From positions 2,046,001 through 2,110,000 of the forward strand of contig NC_053191.1 in NCBI RefSeq assembly GCF_905163445.1: DNA of 64,000 nucleotides. The letters run 5' to 3'. A program made the translations under genes and the position numbers. Shown here piece after piece: positions 15,301-24,050 of this stretch; the stretch's first letter is position 1, and each line of letters starts with the position of its first letter. Below the pieces are notes generated by a model, which ran no database searches, was not told the DNA's origin, and saw only the letters and a list, made by a program, of their open reading frames with translations. The DNA comes from Pararge aegeria. Its lineage: Eukaryota; Arthropoda; Insecta; Lepidoptera; Nymphalidae.

Positions 15301-18300
15301 ATTAAGTAATACAGATCTGCCACTAACTCGCGAAAGGGAGAAAACTGTATGACGCAATTTAACAGAACCCTACTAATATTATATATACGAGAGCTTGTAT
15401 GGATGGATGTTTGTTACTCTTTCACGCAAAAACTACTGAACCAATTTGACTGAAATTTGGAATAGAGATAGATTTTACTCTAGATTAACACATAGGCTTT
15501 TTATCCCGGAAAAATGTAAGGTTCCCGCAGGATTCAGGATGCAAACAATAAAACCGCTTACGAAGCCGAAGTGTACTTATATAGTGTTTACTATGGCCAT
15601 TTGTATTGCACTGGTGCCCGTACAGAAGGTACACATACAGTGTACCTCTTGCCCGTACCGTTTCTCTTAGTTGATCTGACCACCGGGTTCGAGATCTGGG
15701 GACCACGGGGACGTTTACCTTCTACATTTCCAAACACTATCAACTTTTCAATGCTCGCGACGAAAACAGGACCCGATGTTCCTCAGTCATGAGGGACCGA
15801 CTAAAGAGAGACAGTGTTTACTAGCCGTTGCTCTAGACTTCGGCGTTTCTGTTTCCGTTTTTAAAAAAACTCAGCGGGAACGTATGTAAAGTATTCTTTG
15901 CCCGTTCAAGAATGCAAGCTACCTTCATCAAAGACTATAAGTTAGTTTAGCTTTAAAGCCCAAAGACTATTTTCCCATTTTTAGTTACCCATTTTTGCTT
16001 TTACGGGATAAAAATAATCCTATGTCCGTCGCTAGGAAGCAAGCTATATGTTTGTGCCGAATTCTATCGCGATCTATGCATTGATTGAGCCGAACATAGT
16101 TAAGAAACAAACAAAATTTTCGCAATTAAATATAGTTTTTAGTATGGACCTATGCATCCTAGTGCGAGCGCTTACGGGGCACTGTGGGCTTAACAGACAC
16201 ATGTTTAACCTAAAGCTGCAGGACACAGATCTATGTAGACTCTGTAAGGAGGCTGCGAATGCATTTGATCTGTTCCTGCCCCGCGTTGATGCATAAACGC
16301 AGCACTCTTTTGGGGAAGCACATAAAGCAAACAGAGGATGCTAAATTTCTTCCAGCAAAGAAAGTGCTGCTTTTCCTGAAAGCGACCAATGCTTGCTGGG
16401 AGATCTAGATAGCGGAGTCACAATAGATCGTAGCAGGTCGACGTGACACCAGGGACCAGGCGAACCTGCGCCACAAGCAGAAGAAGAAGAAGAAGAAGTA
16501 TGAATCACCTGTTACCACCCTGTGCTTTTACCATAGGCCAAGTGTATCCCAAACTGACACAGCAATACCACAGTAAAAATAAGAGATGTAGCAGTTCGAC
16601 CCCTTTGATGAAGCAATATTTTATTTAGAGTTTATTTAGGTCCCTTTACAATGAGGCCAGTAAGGGTCCTACCTCACCCTGCACCTTACATAACACACGA
16701 TTGCTCCATCTAGAGTCTAGACGATTGTTCTGTCTAGACTCTGGACGGAGCTAGGATAGACAGTTCAAATTCGTTTAGGATGTGTGTACAATCAAATAAG
16801 CTGTATGCACTATGTGTGCACTATTAGCTGTATATTGTGCTTTTAAATAAGCTTAGCCTTTTAAATACATAACTTTTTGATACATTATCAATAAACACCT
16901 ACTTCATTCTGATGTTCAACACTATTCAATGTTATTCACTTGAACAAACAATACATTCCACATTCCATTCATTTAATCATTTTGTGCATTTTTATGCTTA
17001 AAATTATCGTCAAAGCTTTTTTACTAACGTTTTGCACATACCTATCACAACATGTAGTAAGTGATGCGAGAAGTGCTAGGCAGCTAAGCAGAAAGCAAGG
17101 TCAAAGCCAGCCTAAGAAACTAGATAACCAATTTAATTAATGGTTGTCTCGTGGAGAGGGTGAAATGTGCTCACATACTTAGCTCTTATCTTTATCAAGT
17201 TTCTCTTACTCCGTAAAACAAAGCTTAATTGAAAGTGTATTCACCAGTGCTTTTCTAAGCTTCGGAACTCAAAGTCCTAGTTTGTAATATTTGTATGATC
17301 TGCTTTATAAAGGTTCTTTATAAATTATTATCACTATTATTGATACCTAAGATTTATTGTTAAACCTACTATTTATTATGATGTGTCATCTAAAATTAAC
17401 TTTGTAAAAAGATCTTTCCACTCAGCATTTTGGTTAGACACAGTGTAAACAACATGCAGCAAGTTCAAGTTTAAAAAGCAAGTGGATTAATGTTTACATT
17501 ATCAATCATAATATTCACTGGATTATCAGCAAATTTCTTGGATCTTTTTTCAAATAATGCTTTAAATTATTAAACTTATTTTACAGCAATAATCACATTA
17601 CATTGATATATATATCACAGTGCATTCTCACACAGGATATAATACCCTTGTTTTTCTATGTACAAAGGACGGTTTCAGACCAATCAAGTTACTGAAGAAT
17701 GGATCGTATGATATCTGATTAATAAAATCTGGCATCAGTTTCATTTTATTATGATATAGAAATTCACTTGAATCTAAGTTACTTGTAATATTCCTAGTAA
17801 TCCAGAATTATCTTCACCTGCCAGCTGACGATTATAATCCATTCTAGTCTATACTTATATTAAAAATGTAAAACTGTGTTTATTTATTTGTCCTTACTAA
17901 TCAATTTGATTTTTTACACAGAGTAAGTTTAAGGACAAAGAGTAAGTTGGGCTACTTTTTATCCCTGGAAAGCAAACTGTCCCCACAGGATTCTTAAACA
18001 ACGGTTTCCATAGGATTTGTAAAAAACTGTAATAAACATGGACAAAGAAAGCAGGCAACTCAGTGCACTTATAAAACAAAGTTACACCAAGAACAATGAT
18101 TTATTTTGAAATCAAACCATCTCAGCTCTTTTGCCACCTAGATTTAAGTATGATACTTGCAAAATACCCCAAAAATTTAACATTTGTTTGCTCTATTGTA
18201 TAGTCAAATTAAAAGATGTTAAAGTTTTCGTTGTGAATATTTTAGCTTTTTAAGTATAGTAACCCGTTAGTGTTTTGTTAATGAGTTAAACATTACAATT

Positions 18301-19458
18301 TTATAACGACTAGCACACAAAGAGATTTGGAAGAAACTCAGCACATTGCAAATATTCTCATAATGCTTCAGTACATTTTGAATCGACCAACACATGCTTG
18401 ATGAGCAACCCAGGCCACAGCAGTAAAATTGTCAGCAGCAGTCTCGCATCATAATTAATATATTTTAAAGTGAATGTACAACAAAAAAATCAGGCAAAAT
18501 GTCATTGTCAATCATTATTTTACAATATTATATTGTTAAATAGGATTAATTGTTGACTGTATTTAATCTCTTTGACTGGCATTACACAAACACTAATTTT
18601 TAGATACACGGGTCAATGGGATCCTAGGTTAAATTAAATTTATTTATTTAATCGCCTCTTTGATTATAGTAATAATTATAGCTTCTAATTTTTACAATTG
18701 TAAACAGTGAATATAACTTTGGCAAGACCCTAGTATCAAAAATAAACAACGCAAACCTCAAGAAAGGTTAGAGATTCAAAGATAAATAGATTACTGCCGA
18801 TTATTTGTTTAAGGATAAATCTATGCTGGATAAATAATTCTAGCGAGCTGTTTATAAGGAATGTTTAATGAGAAAAAAAGGTCTAATTAAGAAATTGGAA
18901 AACTGCCAGCCTTTTCATTTACTTCCCAGTAACTGAACCTGAGGGTTAGCATGAAAAAGACACATGGAAAAAGTAGAACTACACAGAGAGTGCAGTGTTC
19001 CAAGATTAGTGCAAAATATATCAATGAGCTAAGACTTTGATTAAAACTGATAGCGTTTTTTGTTTGGGTGAATTTGAGTGATAAAGATTAAACTAGTGGG
19101 TGCTGGTATCGGTCCAAGCACGGGATCAGCTGTTCGCACGCGGCTATATTAATCGTCATGAGTACACAGCAAAAGTAGGCCAAACATTTAGATTAGAGCG
19201 TACACGGCGGACGAGCACGGCGCCGCCCGCTGCCTATCCGAACGGCGCACCGAATCACTACCGATCCTCGACATTGTTTACAAATCCTTTGTGAACACGC
19301 TTTCAGAACGTTGTCAACGTGACAATGCCGATGCTGAAAGTCCACAATGTGATACGCGGTGGCCGAATAACAAAGACATGTCATCGTTACTGAAAGTTGT
19401 AGTACATAAACTGGCATTACCTCGGCGGCCCTTGGCGATTTTTTCGTTTGTTGTTCAT
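9..19458 (-). CDS. Atx2: Ataxin-2, 5' part of gene (3 coding exons, continues off left edge)
   Basis: Exons read on the minus strand are 19421-19458, 11241-11394 and 9-189; all junctions are AG/GT and the phases join exactly. The 124 visible residues start MNNKRKNRQGPPR, then carry an Lsm domain (about residues 22-110, with EGVYNNAHFMHAAT, GNLWEGVFKTFS and KLIFKPQDVVSI). They end in FQTDSAISNKFNG, the start of the LsmAD region. This order is diagnostic of ataxin-2, a cytoplasmic RNA-binding regulator of translation, mRNA stability and stress granules that binds poly(A)-binding protein; the PAM2 motif would lie off-window. ATG 19458 is the first in-frame ATG after an upstream in-frame TGA. The leader before the Lsm domain is only about 20 residues, much shorter than in Drosophila or human. 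Introns 1 and 2 are about 8 and 11 kb and full of repeats. Identification is from remembered family sequence, not a search. Confidence 0.93.
212..292 (-). mobile_element. RTE-like LINE 3' tail fragment
   Basis: Minus-strand copy of the terminal LINE segment: a (CAT)n start, then TTCAACCGATTGAAGTCCAC and GGACATAGGTCTTTTGTAG. The same words occur at 13560-13640, 29790-29830, 44640-44720 and 60685-60760. Confidence 0.7.
351..713 (-). mobile_element. Helitron-like repeat
   Basis: Begins on this strand with ACTAGCTGTTGCCCGCGAC and ends ACTAATA near 710. It is an inverted copy of the element at 13698-14136, sharing the TATCCTATATTACTTCT and CAAACACTTTCATCC segments. The CTAGT end and lack of terminal inverted repeats suggest a Helitron-type element; the class is inferred. 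Confidence 0.5.
985..1450 (+). mobile_element. LINE 3'-region repeat (family T)
   Basis: Starts TTCAAAATTCATTTATTTCA, followed by GTAGGCCTAATTA and the words GGCACTTTTGAAACGTCAAG and GAGCCGGCAAGAAAC. Homologous copies lie at 46525-46870 (same strand) and 48055-48490 (opposite strand). The (TTGAA)n-type tail suggests a non-LTR 3' end whose sense strand is minus. Confidence 0.55.
2709..2990 (+). mobile_element. SINE A, full length, tRNA-derived
   Basis: The head is tRNA-like with an A box (TGGCGCAGTGG, 2720-2730) and a B box (GGTTCGATTCC, 2764-2774). The body follows (GTGTGATGAACATGAATG, CAGTGTCTGGGTGTTTATC, CACAAGCTACGCTTACTTTG) with a TATTTATTTATT-type tail. At least nine other copies lie in the window, on both strands. 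Confidence 0.85.
3160..3527 (+). mobile_element. Two tandem Helitron-like repeats
   Basis: Unit 1 (3160-3348) begins TCTATATATATA and ends GGGACAGCTAGT. Unit 2 (3349-3527) follows directly, sharing AACTCAAGAACGGCT, GACCGGAATAGGATAACAAG and the same end. The units differ at only a few sites apart from the missing TC start of unit 2. TC start and CTAGT end with no inverted repeat fit Helitrons. Confidence 0.6.
3785..3912 (+). mobile_element. LINE 3'-end fragment (family R)
   Basis: Diverged copy of the segment GATCGCT..AGCGAT.AGG.CGCC, ending in GTACAAATAAAGAGTTAGTTA. Better copies lie at 36078, 46132, 50780 and 60345. The terminal AATAAA-like tail is typical of a 5'-truncated non-LTR element. 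Confidence 0.55.
4581..4812 (+). mobile_element. MITE M1, complete copy
   Basis: Starts GTAGGGCTAGCACAGACAG and ends CTCCTGCCCGTGCTAGCCGT plus GCTG, an imperfect terminal inverted repeat of about 35 bases. The inside shares TTTACCCCCGTTTA, GTGCGCCAGTGCTC and GAGAGTTG with copies at 45475 and 60203. There is no coding capacity in 232 bases. Confidence 0.75.
4993..5303 (-). mobile_element. SINE C, tRNA-derived
   Basis: Read on the minus strand, the head CTGCCTCGTTTGTGTAGTGG TTAGCGCG contains an A-box-like word, and GGGTTCGATACC is a B box. The body runs toward 4993 and includes CCTATGAGAAAGGAGGATG. A second, head-only copy is at 8262-8370. Confidence 0.65.
5563..5965 (+). repeat. Unclassified repeat V, with hAT-MITE scrap
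   Basis: CCCTCATTCAGCCATT through CAATATTAGTCGTTTACACG matches 31930-31966 and 32735-32930, where a LINE interrupts it. After 5855, CAGTGGCGTGCAC resembles the end of the hAT-type MITE seen intact at 59619-59793. The class of V is unknown. Confidence 0.5.
6590..6775 (+). mobile_element. LINE 3' UTR fragment (family P)
   Basis: Contains CCCGGCTAAGTTTGTTGTGG, then TTTAGTTTTAAGTTTACGAA and the end GGGCCTACTTGAATAAAG followed by a TTTGACTTTGACTTTG tail. The same 3' UTR follows a Jockey/CR1-like coding end at 42777-43270, which ties this family to that LINE type. Confidence 0.65.
6883..7085 (-). mobile_element. SINE A, truncated after the B box
   Basis: Minus-strand copy: ACAATACACACCTCGCCATC, then the body, then the B-box complement GGGAATCGAACCC. 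It stops before the A box, so it is 5'-truncated. Confidence 0.75.
7472..7510. repeat. 39-bp near-perfect AT palindrome
   Basis: Two exact 19-base arms, TGTATAGATAATATATATA and its complement, around one central base. It could extrude as a hairpin; no function is known. Confidence 0.8.
7943..8215 (-). mobile_element. SINE B with internal 26-bp duplication
   Basis: Minus-strand copy of the second SINE family (GTCCACCACGCTGGCC, CACACGCCTTTGAGA, CAAGTGATATTTTAATT, then the tRNA-like head). The head segment beginning AACTTCGAACTCGGCC is present twice in exact tandem at 8142-8167 and 8168-8193. Confidence 0.7.
8262..8370 (-). mobile_element. SINE C head fragment
   Basis: On the minus strand CCTCGTCTAGTATTGCGG, then ACGGGTCACGAGGGTTGG GTTTCAATC resembles the tRNA-like head of the 4993-5303 element, more diverged. 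Confidence 0.45.
8722..8908 (-). mobile_element. SINE A, truncated and diverged
   Basis: Body words ACACATCGTCATCTAGCC, AAGTAAGCGTAGCTTGTG and the B-box complement GGGAATCGAACCC are present; the A-box end is missing. Confidence 0.7.
9281..9332. repeat. (TA)n microsatellite
   Basis: About 26 TA units with one G interruption near 9324. Confidence 0.95.
10130..10420 (-). mobile_element. SINE B, diverged
   Basis: Matches the SINE B body on the minus strand: TTAGTTCACCACGCTAGTC, CACACGTTTTTGAGAACATT, TTCCTCACGATG and a decayed tRNA-like head ending GAAGCCGAGGTC. Confidence 0.6.
11241..11394 (-). CDS. Atx2: Atx2 coding exon 2 (Lsm domain, first half)
   Basis: Acceptor CCTCAG|ATCACC, donor TTTGAG|GTGAGT; 154 bases, 51 full codons. 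Encodes SPRGR, then the first Lsm strands including EGVYNNAHFMHAAT and GNLWEGVFKTFSAQFE. This is the most clearly conserved ataxin-2 segment in the window. Confidence 0.95.
11478..11790 (+). mobile_element. MITE M1 remnant beside Atx2 exon 2
   Basis: CAGCACGGCTAGCTTATAGG, AAAAATTATATCC, AATAAGAGAAGTTTGCC and GATACAGCTGAGAGAGAAG recall M1 in order, but with many changes and no clean second end. It lies 84 bases upstream of the exon 2 acceptor. Confidence 0.4.
12078..12230 (+). mobile_element. SINE B fragment
   Basis: GCACGCACCTCTAACATT, AAAATATCACTTGCTTTAGC, GGTGAAGGGAAACGC and CTCCATAATGTTC follow SINE B order; both ends are decayed. Confidence 0.6.
13250..13645 (+). pseudogene. RTE-like LINE, broken 3' coding end and tail
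   Basis: Reads LDSVTQRAMERAMLGVSLR, then RNEEIRKITRVTDITQRVAK and LKW, then a stop. The continuation in other frames gives WAGHIARRTDG and later WTDDIKRVAGS-like pieces. The end is GACCTATGTCCAGCAGTGG followed by GATGATGAT. This is the C-terminal end of a non-LTR reverse transcriptase polyprotein, not a host gene. It lies within Atx2 intron 1 in antisense. Confidence 0.8.
13698..14136 (+). mobile_element. Helitron-like repeat
   Basis: Starts CCTACTAATATACAAGTC and ends GAAGTCGCGGGCAACAGCTA GT. It is homologous in inverse to 351-713. Has no coding frame. Confidence 0.5.
15367..15565 (+). mobile_element. Helitron-like repeat fragment
   Basis: CCTACTAATATTATATATAC, TGTTACTCTTTCACGCAAAA and CGCTTACGAAGCCGAAGTG share order with other copies at 47128 and 51828. 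Confidence 0.45.
16110..16500 (+). pseudogene. LINE fragment, end of RNase H-type ORF2
   Basis: Encodes LTGHCGLNRHMFNLKLQDTD followed by LCRLCKEAA. After a frameshift it gives CPALMHKRSTLLGKHIKQ and AKKVLLFLKATNACWEI before a stop. TGHC..NRH..L followed by C..C and a later C.A...R is the typical C-terminal end of RNase H-bearing non-LTR elements. It ends in an (AAG)n run at about 16480-16499. A decayed element, not a host protein. Confidence 0.75.
19421..19458 (-). CDS. Atx2: Atx2 coding exon 1 (start codon)
   Basis: Encodes M-N-N-K-R-K-N-R-Q-G-P-P plus two bases (AG) of an arginine codon completed by exon 2. The donor reads CCGAG|GTAATG. An in-frame TGA lies about 26 codons upstream with no ATG in between, and the base at -3 of the ATG is G. 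Too short to show up as a long open frame; it was found through its phase match with exon 2 and its basic, ataxin-2-like start. Confidence 0.8.
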
Positions 19459-21248
19459 ATCTCCTTCGCCCGACTGCCCCGGCGGGTAGGCACCTTCTCG
19501 TCTGCGCGTAGGGACCGGAATTTTGGCTAATTGTCACTTCTTTCTTTTACAACACAGTCCTTTCAACTTTCGCGGATGCACAAAACTGCAGTTGAAATTA
19601 GAAGTTAGCACTCGAAATGCGACAACAGGGATGCATCGATTTCACTAAAGTTGTTTGACATTTGCCAACAAATATAAATTAAAATATATTTGAGTACAAA
19701 ATCGCAGTTCGATTTATTCTCGGGCTCTAATCCCAAAAAATAAACGGGTTGGCAGATTTCTCGTGCCTGCAATCAGCGCAGGAATACAACATGGCGCTGT
19801 GACGTATTCGTCAAAAGTATTGCAAAAAAATCCAAATGTCCTTTGTCAACTATTAGAGACACTAATAAAAGTTTATTTAATATTTTTATAATATTTCAAA
19901 CACTTTTACTTTAATTAATATGTGACATAGAGATACAGCGATAATTAAGATTTATGATTGACCCACTTCCACTTCAGAACTTTCAATATGGCGGATACAA
20001 TTCTCTATAAAATGTTGCTAGATTTTAAGATATTATTTCAGAAACTACCATTTGAACTAAATTATCAATTTATTGATTTGTATTTTCTTTTCACTAACTT
20101 CCCTTTGGGATTTTGTTATTATTTTGTAATTTACTATTTATAATTGATACCTACCAAGCCACCAATACTGGTATTTATTTTAAGTATAGAATTTACTACA
20201 AAAGGAAAAACAGTTATTCGTCTGAAAGAGAGGGACAAATTGACAAATTATAAAAAAACATCTGCTTGGTTGTTTATTTTTTCTTAATATTGATAATTAA
20301 ATTATTTTCATGTCGAACTAAGCTTAAATGTCTAAAAGTAGTTCTCCTTTTCACAAAGCTTCCTTTACAAAAGGACAGCCCAGTTTTTCACCTGAAAAAT
20401 TTGGTTCAGTTTAGAGATTTGTTCATTAGTGTTTAAAATAATCATCCCATACACACTAAGACATCTCCAATTTCTTTAATGTTTATTATTTTTAACAGGT
20501 TACTGATAAGAATTACTTGCAAGTATATTATATTTTATTGATTGAGGCTATACTATAGCTATTTATGGTCATATCGGATGGCGATTAAGGTCGTTTGGTT
20601 GTTTATATCCTCTTTGCCGAAAACAGCTAAAGGCAACCGACGTACTTCAACTTTCAAAAATTAAATTAAACTTAAACTGCCATCATTATAAACTCCTAAC
20701 TGAGCTATTCAGTAACTTTTCTGAAAGTTTCTTGACGGTGGTGAAATATCATTTCTATGTAAAATTAGTGATGAGTATATTTTTCTTGCCGGTGCTGCCA
20801 AATCATGCATTATAATTGTATGAAGACACCCTAAGGTTGTCAAGGTTGGCAACTCTTTGCAAAAGTCAAAAACTTTTACCGAATCGGGCAGCTTATGAAA
20901 TCATTGCTAATCAATGAGAATATAAACACCGCATTAAATTTAAAATCAGCAAACCTAGGCAAGAATTTATTTGAAATAAATAAGTATTTATACAGAGTTC
21001 ATTGCATAGTCTTTCTTTAAACAATGCTCTTTTTTTAATAGAACTTAAATAAATAAGAATAAAAGACTTTGTTTTTAATATGACATTTTCCAATTTCATT
21101 AATCTGTAGCAAAAGTATGTTATCGCGCGCGCGCGAGTTTCGTACCTGCATCGATAAGCCACGACTCCACCAGCTCAGCCTGAGATATTGATTGCTCCTG
21201 GTTCCGCACAACTTGGAAAGGGGAACTAACGAAATAAATAACATAAAA
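19459..21248. promoter_or_regulatory. Divergent intergenic/promoter region between Atx2 and the 347-aa protein gene
   Basis: Atx2 starts leftward at 19458 and the plus-strand gene starts at 21249. GC-richer, CpG-containing DNA at 19190-19640 fits the Atx2 promoter and 5' UTR. A short GCGCGCGCGCG run near 21124-21134 and a CATCGATAAG word near 21150 sit just upstream of the other gene. No TATA box can be assigned. The middle (19850-21000) is AT-rich with nothing recognisable. Confidence 0.5.
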
Positions 21249-21657
21249 ATGAATGTTAAAAACGCGCCAAATATGTCCCATCGCGAGAAATTCGAGTTAA
21301 TAAATTCTGAAGTGCGTTCGTTTTACGAATATTGCAAAGAGTCGGGCATGAGTGACGAAGAGATGGATTTGATATGCCGCCCTTTGACGAATGCTGTACG
21401 CAAGGCTACAATTAAACGGTGGACGAGATTATTTTTACTGTTGGTGATGTTCGTGGCGATTGGTTATACTGTTAGCCATACGGACACTTTTCAATGGCAT
21501 GCAACCGCGGTCGCGAGAATCGCTCTGATAAAACTGCTGCCCATATGGGACTGGACCCCTTTGTATTACAACAAATGTCTAATAGAGAGGTCTCAGCCGC
21601 AGAACTTGGATAATGATCTTATCTCACCTGCGGACTGCGTTACTTGCGAGGCTATTA
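21249..21657 (+). CDS. Membrane protein gene, exon 1
   Basis: Encodes residues 1-136: cytosolic stretch, membrane helix 61-77, and the start of the lumenal part with IWDWTPLYYNKCLIE and a C-x-x-C pair (C130, C133). It ends one base into codon 137. Confidence 0.85.
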
Positions 21658-22933
21658 GTGAGTTCTTTAATATATACCTGTTATATATATTTTTTTTAAG
21701 TTTCTAAAGAAGTAGATACTCAGAATTCGATTAGTTTTTTTTTAAATTCAATTCAATTTTTTTATACTAACTGTTTTTAAAATCACGCGGGAAACCGTTG
21801 AGTTATATGTACATAGTTCAGTGAAGGAACCAGCGGTTGTTCCAGGATAAAAAGTATCCTATGCCCATCTCCAGGTTGCAAGCTATATAATATGTGCTTT
21901 TCATCAAGATTAGTGCAGGGTTAAAGCCAAACATAGGTTACAAATAAACAAACAAACTGACATAATTTATTTTTGTATAGTGTAACTGGCAGTCCGCCGC
22001 CATTACGTCCTCGTATAACTAATGTTAAATAAATAATTAATAGGTTTAAGGGTTCTTTCCTTATCCCATTACGATGATGTCTAGACTGCGACTGACGCGA
22101 TGTCGGCACCTTCAACGAGACCAAAAGGTGTGAATTTTCGACCTACATGGAATCCTATATGGAATCGAAAGGAGCCATCTAGTGACATTTTTTTTTTTAA
22201 ACTATTATTGTACATTTTCTTACTTCAGGAACCAATCTCTTCCTTAATGTGGTAATACCTTCTGCTATTCAATATCTAATGGCAGCAATTGTTTCCAGAA
22301 ACCATAGCTCGCGTGTCGGACACGAGTTACAACGAAGTGTTCAACCACCACCTGTCCAGAGGAGCGCCCGTCATCGTCACCGACGCGTACTACGACTGGT
22401 CTGTCTCCGAGCTCAACCTGACCAGCATCATCAGCAACGACAACAGACTACGCGACTCCGTGCCCTGCAGAACCCTCACAAACATCCGACTGGGTAAACA
22501 GCCGATGGATTTGGAGGAAATCGTCTCCAGAATAACCAACACAGATATTCCCAGCTGGTTCGTCCATTTCCAGAACTGTGACATCAGGGCGGTGAAATCC
22601 TTCAGAATTTTGGCGCCGAGACCTTATTTCCTATCCCCTCATATACCCCCGTCGCATTTCAATTGGCTCTTGCTCTCGAAAAATTACGACACCCATAGAT
22701 TCAAATACTTAGAACTCGATACGGGTTTAATCATCATGTCCCAATTAAAAGGGATGACTTTTATTCAGCTGAAACCAAGGTCTCCATGCGAGGAGATATG
22801 TTATACACTCAATTTCCAGCTCAATGAAGGGGAGACTTTAGTTTTGGGTAATTCGTTATGGGAGATGGAGTATATGCCCGCGACGGGTGACAACGCCGCT
22901 ATGATCACGGAAACCGATTGGGTCGAGTCATAA
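21249..22933 (+). CDS. Single-pass membrane protein with degenerate JmjC/cupin-like domain (2 exons, 347 aa)
   Basis: Join of 21249-21657 and 22299-22933: donor ATTA|GTGAGT, acceptor TTTCCAG|AAACC, split codon A|AA (Lys137), stop TAA at 22931-22933. ATG 21249 is the first in-frame ATG after a TGA at 21189, and A is at -3. Residues 1-60 are charged and cytosolic-looking. Residues 61-77 (LFLLLVMFVAIGYTVSH) form one membrane helix preceded by RKATIKRWTR, so type II topology is likely. After it, RGAPVIVTDAYYDW (157-170), then DTGLIIMSQLKGMTFIQLKP and LNEGETLVLGNSLWEME, follow the order of JmjC/cupin-8 domains (G-P-V, G-x-K, P-G-D, W-W-H). The metal-binding H-x-D and distal H are not at those places, so catalysis is doubtful. 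I do not recognise the named gene. Fold assignment is inference from motifs; the gene structure is solid. Confidence 0.85.
21658..22298 (+). other. Intron of the membrane protein gene
   Basis: 641 bases, GT..AG. Around 21780-21960 a decayed Helitron-like trace (CACGCGGGAAACCG, AAAAGTATCCTATGCCC) is visible; otherwise AT-rich. Confidence 0.8.
22299..22933 (+). CDS. Membrane protein gene, exon 2
   Basis: Encodes residues 138-347, the whole cupin-like part, in one unbroken frame with markedly higher GC than the flanks. Its third-position composition is coding-like. Confidence 0.88.
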
Positions 22934-23496
22934 TACATGTTTAAAGTGTTCAATGGAGTTGGGCTATTAGTATGGTGTTTTATTGTAATTTAAATATATA
23001 TTATCTTAGGGGTAAGGAATTGGTTTGTCAGAAATCTTCTAAGGTCAGTTTATTAGGTTACTCTAGCTGAGAGAAGTGTGAGATTTTTTACCTACGTTTA
23101 CGTAAACGATCGCGTGAACGTTAACTGCGAGAACTATCAATTGGCAATAATGTTTCCTAGTACTGTCACTAGATGGCGCACCTTCATGTCCATGTAAATC
23201 GTAGTTAACTTTCACGCGTTCGAATAAGTCAACGTAGGTACAAAATCTCACATTAGGCACCCAGGACATTAATTAACACTTTAATTACGCTTAATCCGTA
23301 TGGGAGAGCTGGAGTTCGTTATTGAAGCCTGCAAACTCGTATAGAAGCACCGGGAAAAGAGGAGGTCTGCTCAGCAGTAGGATATTTACTGTACAGTCGA
23401 TGATAACAGCTCTCGTTGTCTCACCTCGAGAAATATCCCTTTATTACCGTACCGTTGTTAAATAGATAACCCTAATTCAGATTTGTAATAAGCCCT

Positions 23497-23650
23497 GGCG
23501 TGCGCAGAGTTTTTGGCCGGGGTAGGCCAATAAAGCAGGAAGCATAAAATGGAATAAACCTCCAATACGAGTTCGATAAAAATTTTAGGGTAGGCAGTGC
23601 TTTTGTGCATTATGAAGTGCGAGCCACTGTTAATGAGTATATAGTTAGCT
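23497..23650 (+). mobile_element. hAT-type MITE remnant
   Basis: CCTGGCGTGCGCAGAG, GGGGTAGGCCAATAA, CTCCAATACGAGTTCGATAA and GGGTAGGCAGTGC parallel the intact copy at 59619-59793. The terminal repeat is decayed. Confidence 0.45.
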
Positions 23651-23776
23651 TGTTTGTATACTCATTGAACCTAATTAAGTTAAGTCGAGCCGACCTACCG
23701 CACTCAATTTTGCTCAACGAATATGCGAATTGGCATGTCATACATTTATTAGCAGTAGGTATGTAATATTATAAAG

Positions 23777-24050
23777 GGGTGAAAGCCCAGAGGGTAGGAC
23801 TTCGACTGTACTTCCGGGGGCCGAGTTCGAATCCCAGCACGCACCCTTAACTTGTCTAAGTTATGTGCGTATAAGAAATTAAAATATCACTTGCTTCAAC
23901 GGTGAAGGAAAACATCGTGAGGAAACCCGCATGCCTGAGAGTTCTCCATAATGTTCTCAAAGGTGTGTGAAGTCCACCAATCGGCACTGGGCCAGCGTGG
24001 TAGACTACGGCCTTAATCCCTTCTCACTGTGGGAGGAGACCCGTAATGAT
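23777..24050 (+). mobile_element. SINE B, near full length
   Basis: tRNA-like head GCCCAGAGGGTAGGACTT with B box GAGTTCGAATCCC, then GCACGCACCCTTAACTT, CACTTGCTTCAACGGTGAAG, TGAGAGTTCTCCATAATGTT, GGCCAGCGTGGTAGACTACG and a GATGATGA tail. Best reference copy in the window. Confidence 0.85.

Larger units (their letters stand above)
11395..19420 (-). other. Atx2 intron 1 (about 8 kb)
   Basis: Intron between exons 2 and 1. It carries an M1 remnant, a SINE B fragment, an RTE LINE tail, Helitron-like repeats and a RNase H-type LINE fragment. From 16630 to 19100 it is AT-rich with no recognisable gene or clear repeat apart from a weak Helitron-like trace near 17870-18010. Confidence 0.75.

Noticed and set aside
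19193..19537. 114-codon minus-strand frame rich in Cys and Arg over the Atx2 promoter
   Set aside because: It runs in a different frame through the Atx2 5' UTR and first exon; composition reflects the GC-rich promoter and it matches no family.
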